Assembly: GCF_943913405.1 (NCBI RefSeq)
Contig: NZ_CALTYA010000018.1
Location: 1-64,000 of the forward strand
Length of the DNA stretch: 64,000 nucleotides
Direction: 5' to 3'
Source: an uncultured Flavobacterium sp.
Lineage (GTDB): Bacteria; Bacteroidota; Bacteroidia; Flavobacteriales; Flavobacteriaceae
In this document: positions 52,212 to 61,264 of the stretch, piece after piece
Layout of the letters: every line of letters begins with the position of its first letter
Numbering within the stretch: position 1 is the first letter of the stretch
The notes under the pieces: generated by a model
What the model saw: the letters and a program-made list of their open reading frames with translations, nothing else
What the model was told of the DNA's origin: nothing
Databases searched by the model: none
Translations under genes and position numbers: made by a program

Positions 52212-53303
52212 CTATTTTATCAATTTTATAATTTCGTCAACAATGTCTTTTGTCGCATTTGGCGTTGCCAGTTTTTTTATGTTTTGGCTTAAGCTATTTT
52301 GCAAATCTTGATCGCTTAAAAGCTTGTTGAACATTTCGGTAAATTTTGTATCCAATTCATTTTCTTTGACCATTAAAGCTCCGTTTTTATCAACTATTGC
52401 TTTCGCATTTTTGGTCTGATGGTCTTCGGCAACATTCGGCGACGGAATAAAAATCACTGGTTTTCCAACCAAACATAATTCTGAAACCGACGATGCGCCC
52501 GCTCTTGAAATAATAAAATCTGCCGAAGCGTAAACCAAATCCATTCTGTCAATAAACGAAACGACTTGAACATTTTCTTTCTCATTGAAATGTTGGTATT
52601 CGTCAATATAGAATTTTCCGCATTGCCAAATAATTTGTACATCTTGAGAAATAAAATTCACCAATTCTTTAGCAATTAATTGGTTGATTCTTCTTGAACC
52701 TAAGCTTCCACCAAGAACCAACAATACTTTTTTATCAGCGTCTAATTTGAAATATTCTCTTGCTTCCGCATTCTTTCCTTGAATGTCAATTAAATCTTGA
52801 CGCACTGGATTTCCTGTGAAAACTATTTTATTTTTTGGAAAAAATCGTTCCAAATTTTCATATGCTACACAAATTTTGCTTGCTTTTGCGCTCAACCATT
52901 TATTTGTAATTCCCGGGTACGAATTTTGTTCTTGAATAACTGTTGGAATTCCGGCAAAACCTGCAACTCTCAATAATGGTCCGCTTGCAAAACCACCCGT
53001 TCCGATGACAACATTTGGTTTGAAATATTTGATAATTGTTCTCGATTTCAACAAACTGTCAAAAAGTTTAAACGGAAAAAGTGAATTATCTAGCGTCAAT
53101 CTTCTTTGTATTCCTGAGATCCAAAGCCCTTTAATTTGGTAGCCAGCTTGTGGGACTTTTTGCATTTCCATTTTGTCTTTTGCTCCAACGAACAAAATTT
53201 CGCAATCTGGAAAACGCTCTTTTAATTCATTCGCAATAGCGATTGCTGGATAGATATGTCCGCCAGTTCCGCCTCCGCTTAATATGAATTTTAATTTTTG
53301 CAT
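52212..53303 (-). CDS. murG: UDP-N-acetylglucosamine transferase MurG
   Basis: Makes lipid II from lipid I at the inner face of the membrane. Motifs: LSGGGTGGHIYPAIAIANEL at the N-terminus, GTGGFASGPLL, LGGSLGSRRIN and ISRAGASSVSEL. Length is 363 residues. It lies between ftsW and murC, with repeat-bearing gaps of about 90 bases on both sides. Confidence 0.98.
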   Translation of the reverse strand: MQKLKFILSGGGTGGHIYPAIAIANELKERFPDCEILFVGAKDKMEMQKVPQAGYQIKGLWISGIQRRLTLDNSLFPFKLFDSLLKSRTIIKYFKPNVVIGTGGFASGPLLRVAGFAGIPTVIQEQNSYPGITNKWLSAKASKICVAYENLERFFPKNKIVFTGNPVRQDLIDIQGKNAEAREYFKLDADKKVLLVLGGSLGSRRINQLIAKELVNFISQDVQIIWQCGKFYIDEYQHFNEKENVQVVSFIDRMDLVYASADFIISRAGASSVSELCLVGKPVIFIPSPNVAEDHQTKNAKAIVDKNGALMVKENELDTKFTEMFNKLLSDQDLQNSLSQNIKKLATPNATKDIVDEIIKLIK

Positions 53304-53343
53304 TTTTATTTTAAACTTTTACCACAGATTTTATTTAGAAACG

Positions 53344-53370
53344 TTCCCTCGACTGGGCTCGGGATGACAA
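53344..53370. repeat. CCCTCGACTG-type repeat between ftsW and murG
   Basis: TTCCCTCGACTGGGCTCGGG then ATGACAA matches 54775-54815, which has the same start and end with a 14-base insertion. It is a short interspersed motif common in flavobacterial genomes, from memory. Confidence 0.65.
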
Positions 53371-53394
53371 CGCGCATAAATCAAAAATCTTAAA

Positions 53395-54738
53395 TTATTT
53401 TCCCATCACCGCTTTCATCGGATTATCGCTTAAATCCTCGATGGCGTATCTTTGTTCTACTTTTTCGTTTGTGTATTCGCTTTTTTCCTCTTCATTTTTT
53501 TCTTCTTCATTTTCATCCTCCAATTCGCCGTTCATTTCTCTTTCTATTAATCTTTGAAGAGCCTCTTCGCGTTTTGCTTTTTCTAGAATTTCTTGGGCAA
53601 TTTCCTCATCTTTTTTGGTTACGCTTAAAATGATTCCGAGTGAAACGCAGGTCATCCAAATGGAACTTCCTCCGCTACTTATCAACGGCAAAGTTTGTCC
53701 GGTTACTGGCAATAATTCTACGGCGACTGCCATATTTATCAAAGCTTGGAATACGATTGGAAATCCTAATCCGACGACTAATAACTTTCCAAACAACGTA
53801 TTTGCTTTGTGCGAAGCTATTAAAAATCGTATGAAAAGCATGATGTATAAAAACATGATTACGACCGCTCCAATCAATCCATTTTCTTCTACGATAATGG
53901 CGTAAATAAAATCGGAAGAAGATTGTGGCAGAAAGTTTTTCTGAACACTTTTTCCCGGTCCGACTCCGTAAAATCCGCCTGTTGCAATTGCAATTTTTGC
54001 TTTTTCAATTTGGTAATTATCTTCGTCTGGCTTATCACTCGTGAAGTTTTCAATACGGCTTACCCAAGTATCCACACGGTTTGGGAACGCATCTGGAAAG
54101 GCTTTTGCAATTAATATAAAAAATGTCAAAGCAATTATTCCTGTTCCGATTACAATTCCTAAATATTTCAACGGATATTTTCCTACGAAAACCAACATCG
54201 AAACCATTGCAAAAATCAAGGCCGCTGTTGAAAAGTTAGCTGGAAGAATCAACATTAAAATCGCAAAAACAGGAAGCCATAATTCTAAAGCTGACTTTTG
54301 AAACGAATCTTCCACTTCTCTTTTCTTGGCCAAATATCTTGCCACATAAACCATCAAAACCATTGATGCTAAAGTGGAAGTCTGGAAACCGATTCCGATA
54401 AACGGAATATTAATCCAACGGCTGGCATTGGCGCCACCGATAGTTTTTCCTTGCAATAAAGTATAAAGCAACAGCAACCAAACAATTGGCAAAGCAATCA
54501 TCGAAATCGCCTTGAAGTAGTGATATGGCACTTTATGAACCAAGTATACAATCAAAAATCCGATGCCAACGTGGGCGAAATGTTTGATCAAAAAGCTCAC
54601 GGTATTTCCAGAACCGTTTGCTCCATAGGCCAAATTACTACTCGCGCTGTAAACAGGCATAAAGGAAATCAGCGCCAAAAGGGCGATAAATGCCCAAATG
54701 ACCTTGTCTCCTTTAAGATTGTTTATAAACTCTTTCAT
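53395..54738 (-). CDS. ftsW: Peptidoglycan polymerase / division protein FtsW
   Basis: SEDS-family glycosyltransferase that polymerises lipid II at the septum with FtsI. About ten spans. Motifs: GKTIGGANASRWINIPFIGIGFQ, YGVGPGKSVQKNFLPQSSSDFIYAIIVEENG and LPLISSGGSSIWM. The C-terminal cytoplasmic tail (about 390-447) is acidic (EEEKNEEEKSE), longer than in E. coli. Length is 447 residues. Confidence 0.96.
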   Translation of the reverse strand: MKEFINNLKGDKVIWAFIALLALISFMPVYSASSNLAYGANGSGNTVSFLIKHFAHVGIGFLIVYLVHKVPYHYFKAISMIALPIVWLLLLYTLLQGKTIGGANASRWINIPFIGIGFQTSTLASMVLMVYVARYLAKKREVEDSFQKSALELWLPVFAILMLILPANFSTAALIFAMVSMLVFVGKYPLKYLGIVIGTGIIALTFFILIAKAFPDAFPNRVDTWVSRIENFTSDKPDEDNYQIEKAKIAIATGGFYGVGPGKSVQKNFLPQSSSDFIYAIIVEENGLIGAVVIMFLYIMLFIRFLIASHKANTLFGKLLVVGLGFPIVFQALINMAVAVELLPVTGQTLPLISSGGSSIWMTCVSLGIILSVTKKDEEIAQEILEKAKREEALQRLIEREMNGELEDENEEEKNEEEKSEYTNEKVEQRYAIEDLSDNPMKAVMGK

Positions 54739-54774
54739 AATCTCTTACATTTTTGTTTTTTGGCTTTTCAAATA

Positions 54775-54815
54775 TTCCCTCGACTGCGCTCAGCGTAAAC
54801 TTCTTGGGATGACAA
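54775..54815. repeat. CCCTCGACTG-type repeat between murD and ftsW
   Basis: TTCCCTCGACTGCGCTC, then AGCGTAAACTTCTT, then GGGATGACAA. Same outer parts as 53344-53370, with an insertion in the middle. Confidence 0.65.
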
Positions 54816-54833
54816 ATACTTTTGCGTTAACTT

Positions 54834-56171
54834 TTATAAATTCTGAACCGCTTGTTTAAACTGTCTTCCTCTGTCTTCGTAGCTTTCGAATAAATCAAAA
54901 CTTGCACAAGCTGGAGAAAGCAAAACGGTATCGCCTTTTTCAGACATTCTTTGTGCTAATTTCACAGCGTCAACCATATTGTTTGCTTCAATCATTTCAT
55001 CTACAACATCGCCAAAAGCATCGATAATTTTTTTGTTATCAATTCCAAGGCATATAATGGCTTTCACTTTTTCGCGAACTAATGGCATCAATTCTGCATA
55101 ATCATTTCCTTTATCCACACCTCCGACAATCCAAACTGTTGGCGTATTCATGCTGTCTAGAGCATAAAACGCAGCGTTTACATTAGTCGCTTTTGAATCG
55201 TTTACATACTGAACGTTTTGAATTTTCAGCACTTTTTCCAAACGATGCTCCACACCCTGAAAATCAGAAAGGCTCTCACGGATTGTAGATTTTCTGATGC
55301 GCAATAATTGGGCAACCGTAGTCGCAGCCATTGCATTTTTCACGTTGTGTTTTCCTTCTAGGGCTAGTTTGTCTTGTGGCATAACAAATTCTTCGTTATT
55401 GATGTTTATATTTATTGTATCTTCTGTTGCAAAGGCTCCGTTTTCGTAAGTTTTTGTCATTGAAAAAGGAATTAATTGCGCTTTTGTTTTATTCATTTTC
55501 AGCCAGTTTTCGATGGCTTCGTCGTCAGCATCATAAATCAGGAAATCTTCTTCCGTTTGGTTTTCCGTGATTCGGAATTTTGCTGCGATGTATTTTCCGT
55601 AATCATAATCATATCGGTCTAAATGATCTGGACTGATGTTCGTGATTATGGCAATATGCGGTTTGTAATCTATGATTCCGTCTAACTGGAAACTGCTCAA
55701 TTCCAAAACATAAACATCGTGTTTGTCGTCAGCAACTTGCCAAGCGAAACTTTTTCCGATGTTTCCGGCTAAACCGACGTTGATGCCACCTTGTTTCAGC
55801 AAATGATACGTCAGCATTGTGGTTGTCGTTTTTCCGTTGCTCCCGGTAATTCCCACAGTCAAAGCTTTAGTATATTGAATTGCAAATTCTATTTCAGAAA
55901 TTACTTTTATCCCTTTCTCCAAAATCTTTTTCACCATTGGCGACTTGTCAGGAATTCCAGGGCTTTTCATCACCACATCTGCATTTAGAATCAAATCTTC
56001 GGTATGCTTTTCCTCTTCCCACTTGATGCCGTGAAGACCAAGAACTTCTTTGTAATTGTTTTTAATTTTTCCGAAATCAGAAACGAACACATCGTATCCT
56101 TTTTTCTTACCGAGAATTGCAGTTCCGACACCGCTTTCTCCTCCGCCTAAAATGACTAACCTTTGTTCCAT
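54834..56171 (-). CDS. murD: UDP-N-acetylmuramoylalanine-D-glutamate ligase MurD
   Basis: Adds D-Glu to UDP-MurNAc-L-Ala. Motifs: VILGGGESGVGTAIL, GITGSNGKTTTTML, NISPDHLDRYDYDYGKYIAAK and VWIVGGVDKGNDY. Length is 445 residues. Its ATG lies directly beside the mraY stop, so the two are probably translated in tandem. Confidence 0.98.
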   Translation of the reverse strand: MEQRLVILGGGESGVGTAILGKKKGYDVFVSDFGKIKNNYKEVLGLHGIKWEEEKHTEDLILNADVVMKSPGIPDKSPMVKKILEKGIKVISEIEFAIQYTKALTVGITGSNGKTTTTMLTYHLLKQGGINVGLAGNIGKSFAWQVADDKHDVYVLELSSFQLDGIIDYKPHIAIITNISPDHLDRYDYDYGKYIAAKFRITENQTEEDFLIYDADDEAIENWLKMNKTKAQLIPFSMTKTYENGAFATEDTINININNEEFVMPQDKLALEGKHNVKNAMAATTVAQLLRIRKSTIRESLSDFQGVEHRLEKVLKIQNVQYVNDSKATNVNAAFYALDSMNTPTVWIVGGVDKGNDYAELMPLVREKVKAIICLGIDNKKIIDAFGDVVDEMIEANNMVDAVKLAQRMSEKGDTVLLSPACASFDLFESYEDRGRQFKQAVQNL

Positions 56172-57395
56172 TTATCTTAGTTTTAAGGTTACGATTGACA
56201 GAATTGCCAGCAAAATTCCCACGATCCAGAAGCGGGTCACGATTTTACTTTCGTGATAACCCTTCTTCTGGTAATGGTGATGCAATGGCGACATCAAAAA
56301 TATTCTTCGGCCTTCGCCGAAACGTTTCTTTGTATATTTAAAATAGGAAACCTGCAAAATCACTGAGAAATTCTCTGCCAAGAAAATCCCGCATAATACT
56401 GGAATCATCATTTCTTTTCTAACTGCGATTGCCAAAACGGCGATAATTCCTCCGATGGTCAAACTTCCCGTATCGCCCATAAAAACTGTGGCCGGATAAG
56501 TATTGTACCAAAGAAATCCGACGAGCGCACCGACAAATGCGGCTATATAGACCGTCATTTCTCCAGAATTTGGTATGTACATTATGTTCAAATAATTCGA
56601 GAAAATAATATTTCCCGAAACGAAGGTGAAAATTCCCAAAGCGACTACTGAAATTGCGGAAGTTCCTGCGGCCAAACCGTCGATTCCATCTGTTAAATTC
56701 GCTCCGTTTGAAACTGCTGTGATGATAAAAATTACTACTGGTATGAAAATCAACCAAGCAAAATCTTTATAATCATCTCCTAAAAAGGAAAGCATTTCTG
56801 CGTAATCAAATTCATTGTCTTTAAAGAAAGGAATCGTTGTTGCCGTAGATTTTTCTTCTAAAGGAGCTGCAGAAACCGTTGTTTGGTTCGTTGCAAAAAT
56901 ATTTGTGCTTCCTGTATCGGTTCTCACGGTAACCTGCGGATGGAAATACAAAACCGTACCTACGATCAGTCCCAAACCAACTTGCCCGATAACTTTAAAT
57001 TTTCCTTTTAAGCCTTCTTTATCTTTTTTGAAAATCTTGATATAATCGTCTAAAAACCCGATACTTCCCATCCAAAGCGTGGTCACAATCAGCAAAACGA
57101 TATAAATATTGTTCAATTTTGCTAATAATAAAACCGGAATCAATGTTGCAATAATGATGATAAGTCCGCCCATTGTCGGCGTTCCTGCTTTTTCATTTTG
57201 TCCTGCCAAACCAAGTTCACGAACTGTTTCTCCAACTTGCTGTCTTCTCAAAAAGTTGATAATTTTCTTTCCAAAAACGGTCGAAATTAATAGCGAAAGT
57301 ATGATTGCCAACCCAGAACGGAACGTGATGTATTGAAACACTCCTGAGCCAGGAACGTCCATTCGGTGTAAATAATCAAATAGATAGTATAGCAT
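56172..57395 (-). CDS. mraY: Phospho-N-acetylmuramoyl-pentapeptide transferase MraY
   Basis: Makes lipid I by joining the UDP-MurNAc-pentapeptide to undecaprenyl phosphate. About ten spans. Motifs: GTPTMGGLIII, DDYIKIFKKDKEGLKGK, NLTDGIDGLAAGT and SPLHHHYQKKGYHESKIVTRFW. Length is 407 residues against 360 in E. coli. The extra length is mainly a soluble insertion at about residues 160-205 (VRTDTGSTNIFAT to YAEMLSFLG), typical of Bacteroidota. 7 bases after murE. Confidence 0.97.
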   Translation of the reverse strand: MLYYLFDYLHRMDVPGSGVFQYITFRSGLAIILSLLISTVFGKKIINFLRRQQVGETVRELGLAGQNEKAGTPTMGGLIIIIATLIPVLLLAKLNNIYIVLLIVTTLWMGSIGFLDDYIKIFKKDKEGLKGKFKVIGQVGLGLIVGTVLYFHPQVTVRTDTGSTNIFATNQTTVSAAPLEEKSTATTIPFFKDNEFDYAEMLSFLGDDYKDFAWLIFIPVVIFIITAVSNGANLTDGIDGLAAGTSAISVVALGIFTFVSGNIIFSNYLNIMYIPNSGEMTVYIAAFVGALVGFLWYNTYPATVFMGDTGSLTIGGIIAVLAIAVRKEMMIPVLCGIFLAENFSVILQVSYFKYTKKRFGEGRRIFLMSPLHHHYQKKGYHESKIVTRFWIVGILLAILSIVTLKLR

Positions 57396-57402
57396 AGTTT
57401 CT

Positions 57403-58866
57403 CTATTTATTCAGTTGTTCAAAAAGTTCTTTTACAATTTTCATATCGTCAAAATCGTGGCGAACGCCGTTGATTTCTTGATACGTTTCGTGTCCTTTTC
57501 CTGCAATCAGGATGATATCGTTTGGTTGTGCCAATTGGCAAGCCGTTTTTATCGCCTGCTTTCTGTCTAAAATCGCAAGCGTTTTTTTATAATTTTGAGG
57601 CTCAACGCCTTTTTCCATATCTTCAATAATCGCTTCCGGATTTTCAGTTCTTGGATTATCCGAAGTCAAAATCGCCTTGTCGCTTAATGTTGAAGCGATG
57701 TTTGCCATAATCGGACGTTTCGTTTTGTCTCTATCGCCACCACAACCTACAACTGTAATCAATTGCTCGTTTTTTGTACGAATATCTTCGATAGTTTTCA
57801 ATACATTTTCTAAAGCATCTGGCGTGTGCGCATAATCCACAACAGCCGTAATATTTTCTTTTGAAACTATAAATTGAAATCTTCCGGAAACACTTTCTAA
57901 TTCTGAAAGCAATCTTAAAACTTCTAAATTGTCTAAACCTAATTCAATTGCAGTTCCGTAAATCGCAAGCAAATTATATGCATTGAAGGTTCCGATCAAA
58001 CGAACCCAAACTTCTTGTTCATTGACTTTCAAAAGCAATCCTGACAATTGGTTTTCCAAAATTTGCGCTCTGTAATCTGCGTAAGATTTCAAAGCGTACG
58101 TCAGTTTTTTTGCAACCGTATTCTGCAACATTACTTGACCATTTTTATCGTCAGAATTCACTAAAGCGAAAGCTGATTTTGGCAATTGGTCGAAAAATAT
58201 TTTTTTTACATCGCGATATTCTGCGAATGTTTTGTGGTAATCTAAATGGTCGTGGGAAAGGTTGGTAAAAATGCCTCCTGCAAACTGCAAACCTTCGGTT
58301 CTTTTTTGTGCGATTCCGTGCGAGCTTACTTCCATAAAGCAATATTCTACGCCTGCATCATTCATTTGTTTCAAGAACTTATTGATGGTAATTGAATCTG
58401 AAGTCGTTAGCATTGACTTGTATTCTACATCGTCAACTACGTTTTTAACCGTAGAAAGCAAACCGACTTTATACCCCGCTTTTTTGAACAATTGGAACAA
58501 TAATGACGCGATGGTCGTTTTTCCATTTGTTCCTGTAATTCCGACTAATTTCAAGTTTGATGAAGGATTTCCGTAGAAATTCGAAGCCATAAAAGCCAAA
58601 GCTCTGTTGGTATCTTTTACTTGAACGTAAGTCACTCCAGCCACAATATTCTCTGGAAATGTGTCGCAGATAATTGCCTTAGCACCCTTGTTAATAGCAG
58701 TTTCAATAAACTCGTGACCGTCAGCAACAGTACCTCGGATTGCAATGAAAACGTCATTTTCTTCAATCTTTCTTGAATCGAAGTCAATATTGTTTACAGC
58801 AATTTCCGTTGAGCCTTTGACCGCTTCAATCGCCACTTTATATAATATGTCTTTTAGAATACTCAC
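57403..58866 (-). CDS. murE: UDP-N-acetylmuramoyl-tripeptide ligase MurE
   Basis: Adds the third amino acid of the stem peptide. Motifs: GITGTNGKTTIASL (P-loop), MEVSSHGIAQKRT and TNLSHDHLDYHKTF. The TSDNPRTENPEAI block has the DNPR signature of meso-diaminopimelate-specific enzymes, so the wall is expected to be A1-gamma. Length is 487 residues. The start codon is GTG, overlapping the ftsI stop by four bases, which suggests translational coupling. Confidence 0.97.
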   Translation of the reverse strand: MSILKDILYKVAIEAVKGSTEIAVNNIDFDSRKIEENDVFIAIRGTVADGHEFIETAINKGAKAIICDTFPENIVAGVTYVQVKDTNRALAFMASNFYGNPSSNLKLVGITGTNGKTTIASLLFQLFKKAGYKVGLLSTVKNVVDDVEYKSMLTTSDSITINKFLKQMNDAGVEYCFMEVSSHGIAQKRTEGLQFAGGIFTNLSHDHLDYHKTFAEYRDVKKIFFDQLPKSAFALVNSDDKNGQVMLQNTVAKKLTYALKSYADYRAQILENQLSGLLLKVNEQEVWVRLIGTFNAYNLLAIYGTAIELGLDNLEVLRLLSELESVSGRFQFIVSKENITAVVDYAHTPDALENVLKTIEDIRTKNEQLITVVGCGGDRDKTKRPIMANIASTLSDKAILTSDNPRTENPEAIIEDMEKGVEPQNYKKTLAILDRKQAIKTACQLAQPNDIILIAGKGHETYQEINGVRHDFDDMKIVKELFEQLNK

Positions 58867-60860
58867 GACAATTCTAATGTTATGGTGTTGTTTTTAATAA
58901 TTGGCTGCCCTGCTTGAATTGATTGTTTTTTCACTTTTCCAACTCCGATTACTTTCACTTTCATCTTCAAGTTTTCGAAAAGCGCCACCGCATCCATTCC
59001 TGGCATTCCTTGAACATTCGGAACTTTTTCTGAAGAAACTAAATTGGAATATTTTCCGAAATTCGCTTCTTGCATTTTGCTCTTCCTGTCTAAATTTTTA
59101 ATTTCATTCGTAGAAGGAACGTCTGTAAAAATCTTCTGTGCGATTCTTTTAAAAACCGGCCCAGAAACATCTCCTCCATAAAAACCTTTGCTCTTGCTTG
59201 GCTTGTGAATAATTACGATGCAAGAATATTTTGGGTTATCCGCTGGAAAATAACCTGCAAAAGAAGACGCATAATACATCGCATCTGAATGTTTTCCTTT
59301 GGCATAATCCACTTGCGCCGTTCCTGTTTTTCCTGCCATTGAAAAATCTTTGGAGTATAATTTAGAACCTGTTCCTTTTTTTACTGTATTTTCCAAAATC
59401 TTTCTGACTTTTTTAACCGTTTCATCAGAACAGATTCTTGGATTAATCACTTCTTTATCGAACTTTTTAATCGTTTTATTCCACTCTTTAATTTCTTTTA
59501 CGAAGATTGGTTTTACCATTTCTCCATCATTCGCAATCGCGTTATAAACAGTCAAAGTCTGCAATGGCGTCATCGAGACTCCATAACCAAAAGCCATCCA
59601 CGGAAGCGAAGTTCCGTTCCATCTTTTTGTTTTCGGCTGTGGAATAAACGGAATTCCTTCTCCCTTAAATGGCAATCCTAAAGATTTGTTTAATCCCATC
59701 GCATTAATTCGGTCAACGAATTGCTTTGGATTGTCTTTATAATTTTCATAAACCGCCTGAACCATGATTGTATTGGAAGACAATTCAAAACCTCGTGCCA
59801 AAGAAACTTTTCCGTACCCCCCTTTTTTTGAATCTCTTACATGGCGATTATGATACATTATATCACCACCACGACTGTCATATACTTTGCTCGTATCTAC
59901 TTTATTATCATCAATCAAAGCAATCAAATCGATCAATTTGAACGTAGATCCTGGCTCGTGAGATTCGGCAACAGCATAATTTATTGTCTCATAATAATTG
60001 CCATCATCACCAATTCCGAGATTTGAAATCGCTTTTACTTCTCCGGTTTTTGTTTCCATTACAACAACGCAACCATGTTCTGCTTCATAATATTCCAACT
60101 GTTTCAGCAAAGCGTGGTGGGCAATATCTTGAATGTAAACGTCAATCGTCGAAATCACGTCATAACCGTCTTGCGGCTCCACTTGATTGTTGTCGCTGAT
60201 TGGTTTCCATTGTCCTTTCGCAATTTTTTGTTTCAGAACTTTTCCGTCTTTTCCATTTAGATATTCTTCAAAAGCACCTTCGATTCCTATTCTTGTCGGG
60301 TTTCCGTTTTCATCAAATCTTTCATAACCGATTGTTCTTTCGGCAATTTTTCCAATCGGATGCTCGCGAACTGTTTTTTGGTCTGAAATCAATCCTCCTT
60401 TATTTGTTCCTAAATTGAACAACGGAAAAGATTTCATTCGCATAAATTCAGTGTAGCTCAAACCTCTCGCAAGCAATAAATACCTGTTCTTGTTGGCTCT
60501 TGCTTTTCTGAATTCGTTATAATAATGCGTGCTCGGCTTGTCTAATAAAATCGCGAGCGAATCTGCCAAAGCCTTTATATTGTTGTCAAAATCTTCTTTT
60601 TTTGGAGCCACAGCGTCGAAACGAACGGTGTAATTTGGAATCGATGTTGCCAACAAACTTCCATCGGCAGAATACACGTTTCCTTTATTTGCTGGAATCA
60701 CAAAGTTTTTCACGGTTCTGTCTTGGGCTAATTTTCTGTAATAATCACCTTCAACCCACTGAATATTAGTCAGTTTTACTAAAATACCGACAGCCATTAT
60801 CACGATCGCAAATGCCACCAGATAAATTCGATAAGAAATATTTTTTTCTTCTACTGCCAT
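58863..60860 (-). CDS. ftsI: Septal penicillin-binding protein FtsI (PBP3-like) with PASTA domain
   Basis: D,D-transpeptidase that cross-links septal peptidoglycan. One N-terminal span (about residues 10-28), a PBP dimerisation domain, and the transpeptidase with SxxK (GSTFK), SxN (SSNT) and KTG (AGKTGTAQ). The C-terminus has a PASTA-like domain (about 610-665: VPNVQGMPGMDAVALFENL), as in Bacteroidota homologues. Length is 665 residues. It overlaps ftsL by ten bases and murE by four. Confidence 0.97.
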   Translation of the reverse strand: MAVEEKNISYRIYLVAFAIVIMAVGILVKLTNIQWVEGDYYRKLAQDRTVKNFVIPANKGNVYSADGSLLATSIPNYTVRFDAVAPKKEDFDNNIKALADSLAILLDKPSTHYYNEFRKARANKNRYLLLARGLSYTEFMRMKSFPLFNLGTNKGGLISDQKTVREHPIGKIAERTIGYERFDENGNPTRIGIEGAFEEYLNGKDGKVLKQKIAKGQWKPISDNNQVEPQDGYDVISTIDVYIQDIAHHALLKQLEYYEAEHGCVVVMETKTGEVKAISNLGIGDDGNYYETINYAVAESHEPGSTFKLIDLIALIDDNKVDTSKVYDSRGGDIMYHNRHVRDSKKGGYGKVSLARGFELSSNTIMVQAVYENYKDNPKQFVDRINAMGLNKSLGLPFKGEGIPFIPQPKTKRWNGTSLPWMAFGYGVSMTPLQTLTVYNAIANDGEMVKPIFVKEIKEWNKTIKKFDKEVINPRICSDETVKKVRKILENTVKKGTGSKLYSKDFSMAGKTGTAQVDYAKGKHSDAMYYASSFAGYFPADNPKYSCIVIIHKPSKSKGFYGGDVSGPVFKRIAQKIFTDVPSTNEIKNLDRKSKMQEANFGKYSNLVSSEKVPNVQGMPGMDAVALFENLKMKVKVIGVGKVKKQSIQAGQPIIKNNTITLELS

Positions 60861-61198
60861 AATTTTTCAAAAAAACCTTTTTCTCTTTCCTTTAAAACCT
60901 TGATTTTCTTTGGTGGAACTGACGACGGAAAAATCATTTTTTCTTCCATTTTTGTTGCAATCGTCGATTCCATTTTCAATTTCATTAATTCTGAACGTCT
61001 GTCCACAAATTCAGAACGAAGCTCTTTTACTTCTTTATCTAATTCTGTAATTCTGTATGTTTTTTGTTCGTAATTATGAGAATTCGCAATCATAATCAAA
61101 GCCAAAACAATCAAGAAAATGATGAACTGCCAGTTTTTTGCCGCGTCATCATTAATCAGAAACTTTGCTTTTAATATGCTGTAAACTCCACCTTTCAT
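60851..61198 (-). CDS. ftsL: FtsL-like division protein
   Basis: The 115-residue protein has one membrane helix (about residues 21-40, NWQFIIFLIVLALIMIANSH) followed by a short coiled coil (ELDKEVKELRSEFVDRRSEL) typical of FtsL, which bridges to FtsI and the FtsQ/B complex. Sequence similarity in this family is weak, so position between rsmH and ftsI and the topology support the call. Overlaps ftsI by ten bases. Confidence 0.88.
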   Translation of the reverse strand: MKGGVYSILKAKFLINDDAAKNWQFIIFLIVLALIMIANSHNYEQKTYRITELDKEVKELRSEFVDRRSELMKLKMESTIATKMEEKMIFPSSVPPKKIKVLKEREKGFFEKLWQ

Positions 61199-61205
61199 AT
61201 TCTTA

Positions 61206-61260
61206 GAATTGAGATTTTAGAAGTGAGAAGTGAGACATTTTGAGTCTTAAATCTCGTCTA
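61206..61260. repeat. TGAGA/TTTAGA-type repeat between rsmH and ftsL
   Basis: GAATTGAGATTTTAGAAGTG, then AGAAGTGAGACA and further TGAG units, resemble the GATTTTAGA/GTGAGA short repeats common in flavobacterial intergenic DNA. It fills most of the 66-base gap. Confidence 0.45.
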
Positions 61261-61264
61261 AAGA

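Noticed and set aside
52131..54815. Repeats in the dcw cluster as a CRISPR array
   Set aside because: Copies are few, belong to different families and are more than 1 kb apart, with no regular spacers and no cas genes.
56419..56757. Minus-strand Arg/Phe-rich ORF inside mraY
   Set aside because: Same-strand frame-shifted shadow of the conserved mraY frame with no recognisable features.
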